Shown here in pieces: positions 51,153-60,120 of a stretch of 64,000 bases of DNA. Position 1 is the first letter of the stretch; each line of letters starts with the position of its first letter. Source of the stretch: Clavibacter sp. B3I6 (lineage in GTDB: Bacteria; Actinomycetota; Actinomycetes; Actinomycetales; Microbacteriaceae); contig NZ_JAUSYL010000001.1 of NCBI RefSeq assembly GCF_030816895.1, positions 2,294,001 to 2,358,000 on the forward strand. Direction: 5' to 3'. The translations under genes and the position numbers were made by a program. The notes below the pieces were generated by a model. That model saw nothing but the letters and a program-made list of their open reading frames with translations, made no database searches and was not told the DNA's origin.

Positions 51153-51809
51153 CTAGGAGCGGTCGGCGTCCTCGTCGGAGGGGTCCCGATCCGTGGTGTC
51201 GGTGTCGTCGTCGTCCGCGGTCGCCGCGCTCGCCTCGGCGGCCGCCTGCGCGTGGCGCCCGGCCGGGGAGAGGACCTGGTCGTGACGGGCCGCGAGGGCC
51301 TCGAGGCCGTCGTGGGCGGCGACGCGGACGGAGGTGTCGGGGTCCGTCAGCGCGCGGCGGATGACGTCCTCGTCGGACGGGCCGCCGACGGCGCCGAGGG
51401 CGCGCAGGGCCGCGCCGCGGACGCGGGCGTTCTCGTCCGTGACGAGCACCGTGAGCGCGCGGACCAGCGGCAGCTGCCGCGCGGCGACGACCTTCGCGCA
51501 CGCCTCGCGCACGCGCCAGGCGCGGTTCGTGAGGTTCTTCTCGACGACCTTCGCGGCCTCCGGCGTCCAGGCGTAGAGGAGGGCGCGCGCGCCCCAGGCC
51601 TCGGGCCAGTAGAGGGGAGGCGCGCCGTTGAGGATCCCGCGGGCGTGGCGCCCGCCGACCAGCGTCAGGAAGTCGTCGCCCTCGTACAGGCCGTCCAGCA
51701 GGCCCATCGCCCGCAGGGCGACCTCCCGCTCGCTCGTGCGCGCCACCGCGTCGCTCATGCGCGTCGCGAGGGAGTCCTCGCGACGGCGGGGGTCATCTCC
51801 GTCAGCCAT
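51153..51809 (-). CDS. HEAT-repeat protein
   Basis: 218-residue helical protein with HEAT/PBS-lyase-type repeats (AWRVREACAKVVAARQLPLV, ARVRGAALRALGAVGG, TSVRVAAHDGLEALAAR) and an acidic, Asp/Thr-rich tail. It probably binds other proteins; no catalytic residues. TACGGT lies 7 bases before ATG 51809, near-leaderless. The tail codes for a run of charged residues at the very end. Confidence 0.82.
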   Translation of the reverse strand: MADGDDPRRREDSLATRMSDAVARTSEREVALRAMGLLDGLYEGDDFLTLVGGRHARGILNGAPPLYWPEAWGARALLYAWTPEAAKVVEKNLTNRAWRVREACAKVVAARQLPLVRALTVLVTDENARVRGAALRALGAVGGPSDEDVIRRALTDPDTSVRVAAHDGLEALAARHDQVLSPAGRHAQAAAEASAATADDDDTDTTDRDPSDEDADRS

Positions 51810-51871
51810 GGGCTCCACCGTATCGGCTGCGGCAGGCGCGTCCCGCCGCCGGGAGGGGGCGGGACGCGGGA

Positions 51872-52981
51872 TCACCCGACCTGGGTGTGGAAGAGGAGTC
51901 CCAGGAGGTAGGTGGCCCCGGCCGCGCCGAAGCCGATCAGCAGCTGGCGGCCGGCACGGCGGAGCGGCGGGCCGCCGCTGAGGAGGCCGGTCACCGCGCC
52001 CGTGATGGAGAGCGCGATCGCGACGAGCACGCACGCGACGGCGAGGGCCGCGAGCCCCTGGAGGCCGAAGAGGTACGGGAGCACGGGGATCACGGCGCCC
52101 GACGCGAAGAAGCAGAAGCTCGACAGGGCCGCGCCCCAGGCGGTGCCGACGCTCTCGTGCTCGTCGTCGGACGCGCCCACGCCCACGATGGTGACGGGGA
52201 TCGGCCGGGTCTCGGCGGCGAGGTCGCGCAGCACCTCGTCGGCGTGGGCGAGCGCCTCCTCCTCCGTCATGCCGCGGGCGCGGTAGACGAGGGCGAGCTC
52301 GTTCGCGTCGACGTCGAGGTGGGGGAGGGCGTCGCGCGTGCCGGGACCGGGGGCCGAGGCGTCGAGCAGCTCGCGCTGCGAGCGCACGGAGACGTACTCG
52401 CCCGCGCCCATGGAGAGCGCGCCGGCGAGGAGGCCCGCGAGGCCCGTGGCGAGGATCACCGCGTTCGGGACGCCGGTGGCCGTGATGCCGAGCACGAGCG
52501 CGAGGTTGCTCACGAGCCCGTCGTTGGCGCCGAACACGGCGGCGCGGAAGGTGCCGGACAGGCGCAGACGGCCGCGGGTGGCGAGGCCGCGCACGACCTC
52601 CTCGTGCACGCGCTCGTCGGCGGCCATGGCGTCGGTCGCGTCGGCGTCGTCGGCGTACGGCGAGCGGCCCTCCGCGCGCTGCGCGAGCGCGAGCACGAAG
52701 ACGGAGCCGAAGCGGCGGGCGAGGACGCCGAGGATCCGCGTGCGGACGTCGCCGCGCACGGGCTTGCCGACGCGGTCGCCGAGGAGCTCGATCCAGTGGT
52801 CGGCGTGGCGGCCCTCGGCCTCGGCGAGGGCGAGCAGGATCGCGCGCTCCTCCCCGGTGCGTCGGCCGGCGAGGTCGCGGTAGACGGCGGCCTCGGCGCG
52901 CTCGTCGGCGAGGTACTGCCGCCAGCGGCGCACCTGGGCGGGCGTCGGATCGGGCGTGCGGGCAGGGGGCATGGCGGTCAT
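51872..52981 (-). CDS. VIT1/CCC1-family transporter with N-terminal ferritin-like domain
   Basis: 369-residue iron/manganese transporter. Residues about 15-130 form a ferritin-like (rubrerythrin) domain with metal-ligand Glu/His residues (DERAEAAVYRDL, EAEGRHADHW, DERVHEEV). The rest is the VIT1 membrane domain starting FRAAVFGANDGLVSNLALVLG, with the cytoplasmic metal-binding segment YRARGMTEEEALAHADEVL. It likely exports or sequesters Fe/Mn. ATG 52981 follows GGAGG. The fused architecture is known in actinobacteria. Confidence 0.9.
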   Translation of the reverse strand: MTAMPPARTPDPTPAQVRRWRQYLADERAEAAVYRDLAGRRTGEERAILLALAEAEGRHADHWIELLGDRVGKPVRGDVRTRILGVLARRFGSVFVLALAQRAEGRSPYADDADATDAMAADERVHEEVVRGLATRGRLRLSGTFRAAVFGANDGLVSNLALVLGITATGVPNAVILATGLAGLLAGALSMGAGEYVSVRSQRELLDASAPGPGTRDALPHLDVDANELALVYRARGMTEEEALAHADEVLRDLAAETRPIPVTIVGVGASDDEHESVGTAWGAALSSFCFFASGAVIPVLPYLFGLQGLAALAVACVLVAIALSITGAVTGLLSGGPPLRRAGRQLLIGFGAAGATYLLGLLFHTQVG

Positions 52982-53228
52982 GGGTCCTCCGGTCGGGCGA
53001 CGGCCGGGAACCCGGGGGCTCCGGCCGACGCGACGGCGCGCGTGCGCCTGTCGTTCGTCTGGCCGAAGGTCTCGTCCGCCCACCGCGCTCGTGCTCCGGG
53101 GCGGGTGATGCACCGGGCCCGGGGGCCAGCATGTCGACGCATCGCCGTCCGGTCCGGGGACCGGGGGGACTACTCCCCTTCGCCGTCGACCCTATCGCAC
53201 GGCTCCGAGCGGGCCGGCGGCCGGGAGG

Positions 53229-54086
53229 TCAGGCCGGCGGCAGCAGCACGATGACCAGGGGCAGCGCCGGCAGCGCGCACGCGACCGCGCACAGCAGCCG
53301 CAGCGCGACCCGGTGCCGGCCGCGGGGGTGGAGCAGGCGGTCGGCGCGGAGGGCGGAGAGGCCGCCGTCCGGATCCAGCTTGCGGAGGGCCGAGGCGACC
53401 GTGGCGGCCCCGGAGACGCGGGCCGCGTGGTCGTCGGCGATGAACTCGATGGCGATGGTGGTGGAGAGCGCGAGGCGCTGGCTCGCGGGCAGCGCCGGGA
53501 GGATCGCGCGGGAGACCTGCGCGAGCCGCACCGCGAGCGCGTGCCGCTGCTCCAGGTGCGCGCACTCGTGCTCGAGGACGGCGGCGAGCTCGTCGTCGTC
53601 GAGCCGCGCGCGGGCCTCGGTGGTGAGGAGGATCACGCCGGTCGCGGGGGAGAGCGCGGCGAGCGGCACGTCGGACTCGACGATGCGGGCGTCCCGCCCG
53701 GCGACCCGGTACGGCCGCGACGCGAGCAGCAGCGTCGCGACCTCGCCCGCGCGCCGCCGGGCCTCCCGGACCACGCGGACGCCCTCCTCCACGATGCGGA
53801 ACAGCAGCACCCCGAGCACGCCCGCCGCGACGTACGCGAGCGGCACGGCGGCGACCGCGGCCTGCTCGGGAGCCGCGCCGGCCTGCAGCGCCATGCCCTG
53901 GTGGATGAGGAGGCCGAGCCCGGAGCCGAGGCTGAGCACCGCGGTGACGAGGAACCCGTGCCACGCGGCGAGCATCGCGACGGGTCGCTGGGAGACGAGC
54001 GGCAGGCGGCCGAGCAGGAGCGGCGCGAGGAGCGTCACCGTGACGTAGCACTCCAGGAGGAGCACCGCGCGGACCGTGTCGCTCAC
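53229..54086 (-). CDS. M56-family membrane metallopeptidase
   Basis: 285-residue protein with three to four N-terminal membrane helices and one C-terminal helix. It carries the zinc site HECAH (HExxH, near residue 175) and a downstream Glu in IEFIADDHAA. This is the BlaR1/MecR1-like peptidase fold without a sensor domain. Such genes usually follow a BlaI repressor; here the upstream gene is MarR-like instead. GTG 54086. Substrate unknown. Confidence 0.85.
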   Translation of the reverse strand: MSDTVRAVLLLECYVTVTLLAPLLLGRLPLVSQRPVAMLAAWHGFLVTAVLSLGSGLGLLIHQGMALQAGAAPEQAAVAAVPLAYVAAGVLGVLLFRIVEEGVRVVREARRRAGEVATLLLASRPYRVAGRDARIVESDVPLAALSPATGVILLTTEARARLDDDELAAVLEHECAHLEQRHALAVRLAQVSRAILPALPASQRLALSTTIAIEFIADDHAARVSGAATVASALRKLDPDGGLSALRADRLLHPRGRHRVALRLLCAVACALPALPLVIVLLPPA

Positions 54087-54180
54087 TGGTCGCGCTCCGA
54101 TCGGGTGGTGCGGATGCCGGCGCGCAGGGCGCGGCCGACGGGGGCGGTGCGGGGTGGTGCGGGTGGTGCCGGGACCAGCG

Positions 54181-54642
54181 TCAGATGGTCTCGGGCAGGG
54201 CCTTCGCGTTGTCGATGACCTGGCTCAGCACGCCCTTCAGGGCCTCGAGCTGCTCCTCCGTCATGGAGAGGCGGTCGCGGATCCGCTGCGGGATGTCCAC
54301 GGCCTTCTCGCGCAGCTCGCGCCCCTGGTCGGTGAGGCCGATCTCGAGGACGCGCTCGTCGGTGGCGCGACGCACGCGCCACACGTGGCCCATGGCCTCG
54401 AGCCGCTTGAGGAGCGGGGAGAGCGTGGCGCTGTCGAGCTGGAGCTCGTGGCTCAGGTCCTTGACCGAGCGGGGCCCGCGCGCCCAGAGCGCGAGGAGCA
54501 CGAGGTACTGGGGGTGGGTGAGCCCCAGCGGGTCGAGGATGGGTCGGTAGAGGGCGGTCACGCTGCGGGCGGCGACGACGAGCGAGTAGCTGACCTGCCT
54601 GTCGAGCGCGAGCGGGTCCTGCAGGTCCTGCGGTGTTGACAT
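54181..54642 (-). CDS. MarR-family regulator, OhrR-like but lacking cysteine
   Basis: 153-residue winged-helix protein. The sequence LYRPILDPLGLTHPQYLVLL and the DNA-binding core SATLSPLLKRLEAMGHVWR strongly resemble OhrR peroxide sensors. OhrR senses peroxide through a conserved N-terminal Cys; here that region reads QVSYSLVVAARSV and the whole protein has no cysteine. It therefore cannot use the thiol switch and must sense something else, or not respond. GGAGGAACA precedes ATG 54642. The M56 peptidase gene follows on the same strand. Confidence 0.87.
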   Translation of the reverse strand: MSTPQDLQDPLALDRQVSYSLVVAARSVTALYRPILDPLGLTHPQYLVLLALWARGPRSVKDLSHELQLDSATLSPLLKRLEAMGHVWRVRRATDERVLEIGLTDQGRELREKAVDIPQRIRDRLSMTEEQLEALKGVLSQVIDNAKALPETI

Positions 54643-54755
54643 TGTTCCTCCGCGGGTCATTCTGTCACTCCGTGTTGCTAACCCCGGGGCGAACGGGGTC
54701 CGGCAGGCGGATCTGTGGAAAGGCTCCTGCTTGTGAGGGATTCGGAGCGGACCGC

Positions 54756-55472
54756 TCAGGCGGCGGGCGTCGGCACCGACGGGACCAGGCGCGCCTCGAG
54801 CTCCGCGGCCGTCTCGACCACCGCGATGGTGCCCGCCGCCTCGGCCGGGCTGCCGTAGCCCCAGCCGACCATGACGGTCGGGATGCCGTGGGCCGCGGCG
54901 CCGAGGACGTCGTGCTCGCGGTCGCCGACCATCACCACGTTGCCGAGGTCGACGCCCGCCTCGCGGAGCCGGCGGAGCGCCTCCTCGATGACGTCGGCCT
55001 TCGCGGATCGCACCTCGTCCTCGCTGGCGCCGCAGATCTCCGTGAAGAGGTCGGTGAGGCCGTAGTGGTCGAGCACGCGGCGGGCCTGGGACTCGGGCTT
55101 GCTCGTGGCGAGGGAGAGGGGGATGCCGGCCGCGCGGATCGCGCGGAGCACCTCGGGCACGCCCGCGTAGACGGAGCTGTCGAAGACGCCGCCGCCCGCG
55201 TAGCCCGCGCGGTAGTGGGCGAGGGCGCGCTGCTGGGCCGCGTCGTCCATGCCCGCCAGGTCGCGGAAGGAGTCGAGGATCGGCGGCCCCACGTACTCGA
55301 GCAGCGGGGCCGGGGCGGGGACGGGCAGGCCCATGAAGACGAGGGTCTTCGCGAGCTGCGCCGTGATGCCGGGGGCCGAGTCGGTGATGGTGCCGTCGAG
55401 GTCGAAGAGGATGCAGCTCCAGGGCGCGGAGCCCGCGGCGGGGGATGGCGTGGTCGTGTCGGGTGCGGTCAC
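54756..55472 (-). CDS. HAD-superfamily phosphatase (phosphoglycolate-phosphatase-like)
   Basis: 238-residue haloacid dehalogenase-type hydrolase. Motif I is DLDGT (LFDLDGTITDS), motif II is in LATSKPE, the conserved Lys is in KADVIEEAL and motif IV is GDREHD. The cap domain lies between residues about 35-105. Closest in pattern to Gph. GTG 55472 has TAGGGT exactly 6 bases before it. Confidence 0.9.
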   Translation of the reverse strand: MTAPDTTTPSPAAGSAPWSCILFDLDGTITDSAPGITAQLAKTLVFMGLPVPAPAPLLEYVGPPILDSFRDLAGMDDAAQQRALAHYRAGYAGGGVFDSSVYAGVPEVLRAIRAAGIPLSLATSKPESQARRVLDHYGLTDLFTEICGASEDEVRSAKADVIEEALRRLREAGVDLGNVVMVGDREHDVLGAAAHGIPTVMVGWGYGSPAEAAGTIAVVETAAELEARLVPSVPTPAA

Positions 55473-55529
55473 GCTGCCACCCTACGAGCCTCCCCGGGGC
55501 GACGGCCGGGAGCCTCCCCACGGGGCGGG

Positions 55530-56225
55530 TCAGAACAGGCGGGAGTGCCCGTCGTCGAGCCCGCGCATCGCGTCGTAGTCGAGGAGGAGGCAGCGGATCC
55601 CGCGGTCCTCGGCCAGGGTCCGGGCCTGCGGCTTGATCTCCTGCGCGGCGTAGACGCCCGTGACGGGGGCGAGGTGCGGATCCCGGTTCATGAGCTCCAG
55701 GTAGCGCGTGAGCTGCTCGACGCCGTCGATGTCGCCGCGGCGCTTGAGCTCGACCGCGACCGAGCGGCCCGCGGCGTCGCGCGCGAGGATGTCGACCGGC
55801 CCGATGGCGGTCATGTACTCGCGGCGCACCAGCTCGTGGCCGTCGCCCAGCAGGTGGATCTGCTCGGCCAGCAGCTTCTGCAGGTGCGCCTCCACGCCGT
55901 CCTTCACGAGGCCCGGGTCGATGCCGAGGTCGTGGGCGGAGTCGTGCAGCACCTCGTGGATCGAGACGACGAGCATGTCGGCCGTCTTCGGCTGCACCAC
56001 GCGCCAGATCTCGCGGACGCCCGCGAGCGCCTGCTCGTCGTCGGGCTCGACCTCGACGATCGTGCAGGGCGGGCTCATCCAGTTGAGCGGCTTGTAGGAG
56101 CCGCCGTCCGAGTGGACGAGGAGGCTCCCGTCGGCCTTGACCATGAGGAGGCGGGTGGCGAGGGGGAGATGCGCGCTGAGACGGCCGGCGTAGTCGACGG
56201 AGCAGCGGGCGATGACGAGACGCAC
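55530..56225 (-). CDS. nucS: Endonuclease NucS (EndoMS)
   Basis: 231-residue DNA repair nuclease that cuts both strands at mismatches and replaces MutS/MutL repair in most actinobacteria. The N-terminal half binds DNA (MRLVIARCSVDYAGRLSAHL). The C-terminal half has the restriction-like site D-x(n)-ExK, visible as GPVDILARD and VAVELKRRGDID. The C-terminal end DGHSRLF resembles a beta-clamp-binding motif. GTG 56225 follows TAGGCT by 6 bases. Confidence 0.94.
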   Translation of the reverse strand: MRLVIARCSVDYAGRLSAHLPLATRLLMVKADGSLLVHSDGGSYKPLNWMSPPCTIVEVEPDDEQALAGVREIWRVVQPKTADMLVVSIHEVLHDSAHDLGIDPGLVKDGVEAHLQKLLAEQIHLLGDGHELVRREYMTAIGPVDILARDAAGRSVAVELKRRGDIDGVEQLTRYLELMNRDPHLAPVTGVYAAQEIKPQARTLAEDRGIRCLLLDYDAMRGLDDGHSRLF

Positions 56226-56234
56226 CCGGCGAGC

Positions 56235-57290
56235 CTAGCCGGGCGTCGGAGGGGTGCGCGTCGCGGCGGCCGGGGCGTCGCGAGCGGCCGCGGTGGCCGC
56301 GGTCCGGCGGGCGCGGCGGCGGCCCTGGGAGAGGAGCACGCCGAGGAGCACGAGGGCGGCGCCGGCGGGCTCGTTCCAGTGCAGGGTCTCGCCGAGCACG
56401 AGGATCCCGAGCGCGACCCCGACGACGGGCGTGATGTACGTGACCGTCGAGGTGGCGGTGGGGCCCCAGGCGAGCAGCACGTTCATGTTCCAGAGGTACG
56501 CGAGACCCGTGCCGACCACGCCGAGCACCACGAGGCTGAGCACGACGGGGAGGTCGAGCTGCACGGGGCCGGTGGCGAGGAACGGGGTGGCGAGGATCAT
56601 GGCGGCGGCGCCCATGCCGATCTGCATGAAGGCCGTGACGACGCCCGGGATGCCGCGGTGGGTGAGGAAGCGGCGCAGGTAGCTGAACGTGATGCCGTAG
56701 CAGACGGCCGCGCCGAGGCACGCGAGCTGGCCCGCGAGCTCGAGGAGCGGCTGGCCGGACGCGGCGGCCGAGGCGTTCGGCGTGAGGCGCCACGGGCCGA
56801 TGATCACGACGACGCCCGCGATCCCGACGGCGATGCCCGCGAGCTGACGGCGGCCGAGCTTCTCCACGCGGAAGGCGAGCGTCGCGAGGAGCGCCGTCAT
56901 GATCGGCGTGGTCGCGTTGTAGATGCTCGCGACGCCCGAGGTGACGTGCTGCTCGGCCCATGCGAACAGCGAGTACGGGATGGCGGATCCGACGACGCCG
57001 ACGACCGCGAAGTGCAGCCACACGACGCGCTCCCTCGGGAGCGGCAGGCGGCGGGCGGCGACGATGAGGCCGAGCGCGATCGCGCCCAGCACCAGCCGCG
57101 TCCACGACACCTGGCCGAAGGAGACGCCCTCGAGCGCGACCTTCATGAAGAGGAAGCTCGCGCCCCAGACGGTGCCCATGGCGGCGAACTGGACGGCGAT
57201 GCGGCGGCCGCCGGGAGCCGCGAGCGCCGCGACGGGGGAGGCGGGAGCGGCGGCGGAGGCGGAGGGCGTCGGGGCGCCGCGGGGTGTCAC
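56235..57290 (-). CDS. EamA/DMT-family exporter
   Basis: 351-residue transporter with ten predicted helices in two EamA repeats (MGTVWGASFLFMKVALEGVS, and YITPVVGVALGILVLGETL near the end of repeat two). The N-terminal 30 and C-terminal 40 residues are Ala/Pro/Arg-rich. It likely exports metabolites or amino acids. GTG 57290 has TACAGT exactly 6 bases upstream. nucS follows 9 bases after the stop but has its own -10-like hexamer. Confidence 0.88.
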   Translation of the reverse strand: MTPRGAPTPSASAAAPASPVAALAAPGGRRIAVQFAAMGTVWGASFLFMKVALEGVSFGQVSWTRLVLGAIALGLIVAARRLPLPRERVVWLHFAVVGVVGSAIPYSLFAWAEQHVTSGVASIYNATTPIMTALLATLAFRVEKLGRRQLAGIAVGIAGVVVIIGPWRLTPNASAAASGQPLLELAGQLACLGAAVCYGITFSYLRRFLTHRGIPGVVTAFMQIGMGAAAMILATPFLATGPVQLDLPVVLSLVVLGVVGTGLAYLWNMNVLLAWGPTATSTVTYITPVVGVALGILVLGETLHWNEPAGAALVLLGVLLSQGRRRARRTAATAAARDAPAAATRTPPTPG

Positions 57291-57406
57291 ATCGCCACTG
57301 TATCGGCGGGGTGGGACGCGGTCACGGGCGGGCGGCGGTGACGGTGCGGATCGCGAGGATCACCGCGCCGCCCTGGTTGCGCGTCGATGCGTGGGAGGCT
57401 CGGGCG

Positions 57407-57925
57407 ATGACGACGTCGCCCGCCACCGTGCTCGTGACGGCGCGGTTCGCGCTCGAGCCGCTGGTGGTCGCGCACGCGGGGGAGATGGTCGGCGTGCTGG
57501 CGGATCCGGCGCTGTACCGGTTCACCGGGGGCGAGCCGCCGACGCTCGACGCGCTGCGCGCCCGGTTCGCGCGGCAGGCGGTCGGGCGCTCGCCGGATGG
57601 ATCCGCGCGCTGGCTCGTGTGGGTGATCCGCGTCCGCGCCTCGGGCCGGGCGGCCGGCTTCGTGCAGGCGACCGTGACCGGCGACGCCGGGGCGCGCGTG
57701 GCGGAGGTCGCGTGGCTCGTGGGGACGGCGGCGCAGGGATCCGGCGCGGCGGCCGAGTGCGCCGCCGAGGTTCTCGCGTGGCTGCGGGAGGACGGCGTCG
57801 GGATCGTGCGCGCGAACATCCACCCGGATCACGCGGCGTCGCAGGCCGTCGCCCGGCGGCTCGGGCTCGCGCCGACGGACGTGCGCGTCGAGGGCGAGGC
57901 CCGCTGGGAGCTGCGCGCGGGCTAG
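57407..57925 (+). CDS. GNAT-family N-acetyltransferase
   Basis: 172-residue acetyltransferase. The acetyl-CoA loop is visible as GTAAQGSGAAAECAAEVLAW, and the RANIHPDHAASQAVARRLGL segment is typical of RimJ-like GNATs. ATG 57407 follows GGGAGG at 9 bases; the upstream open frame is unsupported. Its stop overlaps the stop region of the next, convergent GNAT gene by 4 bases. Substrate unknown. Confidence 0.85.
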   Translation: MTTSPATVLVTARFALEPLVVAHAGEMVGVLADPALYRFTGGEPPTLDALRARFARQAVGRSPDGSARWLVWVIRVRASGRAAGFVQATVTGDAGARVAEVAWLVGTAAQGSGAAAECAAEVLAWLREDGVGIVRANIHPDHAASQAVARRLGLAPTDVRVEGEARWELRAG

Positions 57926-58482
57926 GCGCCGTCGGCGGACGGGTCCCGGAGGGCGCAGGTCATCCACACGGTGTCGCCGTGCTCGGGATCCGGCGTGACG
58001 CGTCCGCTGTCCGTGAAGCCGGCCTTCTCCAGCACGCGGAGGGACGCCGCGTTCCACCGGCGGACCGTGGACCAGAGAGTGGAACGGCCCGACGCGCGGG
58101 CGGCGTCGACGACGGCGTACGCCGCCTCCGTCGCGAGCCCTGCGCCGTGCACCGCCCGCAGCAGCTCGAACGCGAGCTCGGGCTCCTCCACGGAGGCGCT
58201 GCCGACGACCAGCCCGCAGTAGCCGACGACGCCCGGTGCGTCCCGCCGCTCGATGGCGAGCAGGCCGATCCCGGTGCGCAGCGACTCCTCCGCCTGCACC
58301 GTCAAGCGGTCGCGGACCTCCTCGCGCGTCGGACGGCCCTCGTCGTCGACGCGCCGGTGCGGGGGATGCCGGGGGTCGCGCTCCGCCCAGAGGCGGTGCA
58401 CGACGTCGACGTCCGACGGGCCGAGCGGCCGCAGCCGCAGGCGGGCGGTCTCGAGGAGCTCGGGGAGCGGGGACGCGGTCAT
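57922..58482 (-). CDS. GNAT-family N-acetyltransferase (RimJ/RimL-like)
   Basis: 186-residue acetyltransferase opening with LLETARLRLRPLGPSDVDVV, the RimJ/RimL signature. The acetyl-CoA segment AVHGAGLATEAAYAVVDAAR and the closing WNAASLRVLEKAGF follow. It is convergent with, and overlapping by 4 bases, another GNAT gene, but the two are not close paralogs. ATG 58482 has TAGCGT exactly 6 bases before it. Confidence 0.88.
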   Translation of the reverse strand: MTASPLPELLETARLRLRPLGPSDVDVVHRLWAERDPRHPPHRRVDDEGRPTREEVRDRLTVQAEESLRTGIGLLAIERRDAPGVVGYCGLVVGSASVEEPELAFELLRAVHGAGLATEAAYAVVDAARASGRSTLWSTVRRWNAASLRVLEKAGFTDSGRVTPDPEHGDTVWMTCALRDPSADGA

Positions 58483-58547
58483 GCCCTCACGCTACGTCGG
58501 GCGCTCGCCGCGGCGGCGGCGCGTGCGGGGATCGGGTGCCGAGCGGA

Positions 58548-59075
58548 TCAGTGGACGGCCAGCTCCACCACCAGCACCGCCGCACCGAGCGCCGCGACGC
58601 CCGCGAGCACGAGGAGCTTGACGCCGACGCCCACCCGCAGGCGGCGGACCGCGAGGAGCGTCACGAGCACGAGCGTGGCCACGAGCACGATCGCGATGAT
58701 CCGCAGGGCCGCGGCGAGGTCGAGCACCCCGAGGGCGGAGAGGCCGAGGATCGCCAGCGGCGCGGGCAGCACGCCGAGCGAGCTCGCGCACACGTAGAGG
58801 ATGTGGCCGACGTCGCGCCGGTCGGGCACCTCGCCGTCACGCACCATCTGCGCGATGAACTCGGCCACCGACACGGCGAGCAGCGTGCCGACGACCGTCA
58901 GCAGGAGCGTGGCGGCGGCGGCGCCGACGGTCGCGTGCTCGGGCTCGCGCGCCGTGGCGATGGTCACCGCGAGCGCGGTGAACGTGACGTAGATGCGCTC
59001 CTTGAGGGCCTCCGACCGCTGCTCGGCGTCGGGGCGGCGGCGGTCGGGGGTGCGCGGCGGGTGCTGGTCTTCCAC
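58548..59075 (-). CDS. Membrane protein of unknown function, 175 aa
   Basis: Four to five predicted helices (residues about 48-70, 88-110, 115-138, 150-172) after a charged N-terminus. It contains LLAVSVAEFIAQMVRDGEVP. I do not recognise the family. GTG 59075 has TAGCCT exactly 6 bases before it. It lies just downstream of the AraC-type gene on the same strand but appears to have its own promoter. Confidence 0.72.
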   Translation of the reverse strand: MEDQHPPRTPDRRRPDAEQRSEALKERIYVTFTALAVTIATAREPEHATVGAAAATLLLTVVGTLLAVSVAEFIAQMVRDGEVPDRRDVGHILYVCASSLGVLPAPLAILGLSALGVLDLAAALRIIAIVLVATLVLVTLLAVRRLRVGVGVKLLVLAGVAALGAAVLVVELAVH

Positions 59076-59084
59076 GGGCTCAGG

Positions 59085-60005
59085 CTAGGGGTGGCGGATG
59101 CGCCGACGGTACGTGAGCGGCGCCTCGCCCGTGTGCCGCTTGAAGGCGGAGCTGAAGGCGCTCTCCGACCCGTACCCGAGCGCGGCGGCCAGCTCGCCGA
59201 CGCGCGCGTCGCCCGACCGGAGCTCGCGGCGGGCGAGGAGCATCCGCCACTCGATGAGGTACGCGAGCGGGCTCGTGCCCGCCACCTCCCGGAACCGCTG
59301 CGCGAACGTCGAGCGCGACATGGCGGCGGCCCGCGCCAGGTCCTCCAGGCTCCAGCCGCGTCCGGGCTGCGCGTGGATCACGGCCAGGGCCGGGCGCAGC
59401 CGCTCGTCGGCGAGCAGCCGCAGCCAGCCGGCGGGCACGTCGGGGTCGACCATGGATCCGCGGATGAGGTCGAGGACCAGCAGCTGCCCGTACTGGCGGA
59501 CGGCGAAGGCGGCGCCGGGGCGGTCCGCGGCGAGCTCGGCGGAGATCCGGTGGACGTGGCCCCGCGCGTCGGCCCCGTACGGGCTCGACCGACCGATGCG
59601 CGCGACCGGCGGCAGCACGGAGGTGAGCAGCTCGCGGCCGAGGGGATCGAGGTCGATGCGGCCGCCGAGGACGACGTCGGCGTCGGGGTCACCGAGGTCG
59701 GCGTCCCGGAGCGGGGAGCCGGGAGCGGGCGGGGCCACCTGCACCCGCGGTCCGTCGCCGCGCCCGCCCTCGAGCGTCAGCCAGGCGCGGCCGTTCAGCA
59801 CCGCCACGTCGCCCTCGTCGAGCTCGAGGGGCGCGTCGAGGCCGTCCGCGTCGAGGCGCGCACCGCCGCGGACGACGGCGATGAACGTGATCTCGTCCTC
59901 GACCTGCCGGCGCGTGCGCCACCGGCCGCGCACGACGGCCGTGCCGGTGACCACGCCCCGCACCTCGATGAGGTCGAGGACCTCCGAGAGCCGGTCGTCC
60001 GTCAT
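59085..60005 (-). CDS. AraC-family regulator with cupin-type sensor
   Basis: 306-residue regulator. Residues about 5-200 are a cupin (AraC_binding_6-like) sensor domain. Residues about 205-306 form the double helix-turn-helix (WSLEDLARAAAMSRSTFAQR and VGELAAALGYGSESAFSSAF, ending in the usual PLTYRRR). ATG 60005 lies 6 bases after TACAGT on the minus strand, so I prefer it over the ATG at 60044. It is divergent from an SDR gene, with a long inverted repeat between them. Confidence 0.87.
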   Translation of the reverse strand: MTDDRLSEVLDLIEVRGVVTGTAVVRGRWRTRRQVEDEITFIAVVRGGARLDADGLDAPLELDEGDVAVLNGRAWLTLEGGRGDGPRVQVAPPAPGSPLRDADLGDPDADVVLGGRIDLDPLGRELLTSVLPPVARIGRSSPYGADARGHVHRISAELAADRPGAAFAVRQYGQLLVLDLIRGSMVDPDVPAGWLRLLADERLRPALAVIHAQPGRGWSLEDLARAAAMSRSTFAQRFREVAGTSPLAYLIEWRMLLARRELRSGDARVGELAAALGYGSESAFSSAFKRHTGEAPLTYRRRIRHP

Positions 60006-60008
60006 GGT

Positions 60009-60054
60009 CGGACTGTACGACATGGAAGGCGCACTCGGCGTCATTCACAGTCCG
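60009..60054. promoter_or_regulatory. Candidate AraC regulator site: widely spaced inverted repeat
   Basis: CGGACTGT (60009-60016) and ACAGTCCG (60047-60054) are perfect complements 30 bases apart. The left arm includes most of the -10 hexamer of the AraC gene. Two half-sites 38 bases apart suit looping or activation of the divergent SDR with autorepression. Confidence 0.55.
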
Positions 60055-60120
60055 GACCCGCGCCGTCAGGCTGAGGGGAGCGTCGGGGATCGGCTCCGAC
60101 GGGACCTGCAGGAGGACCGC

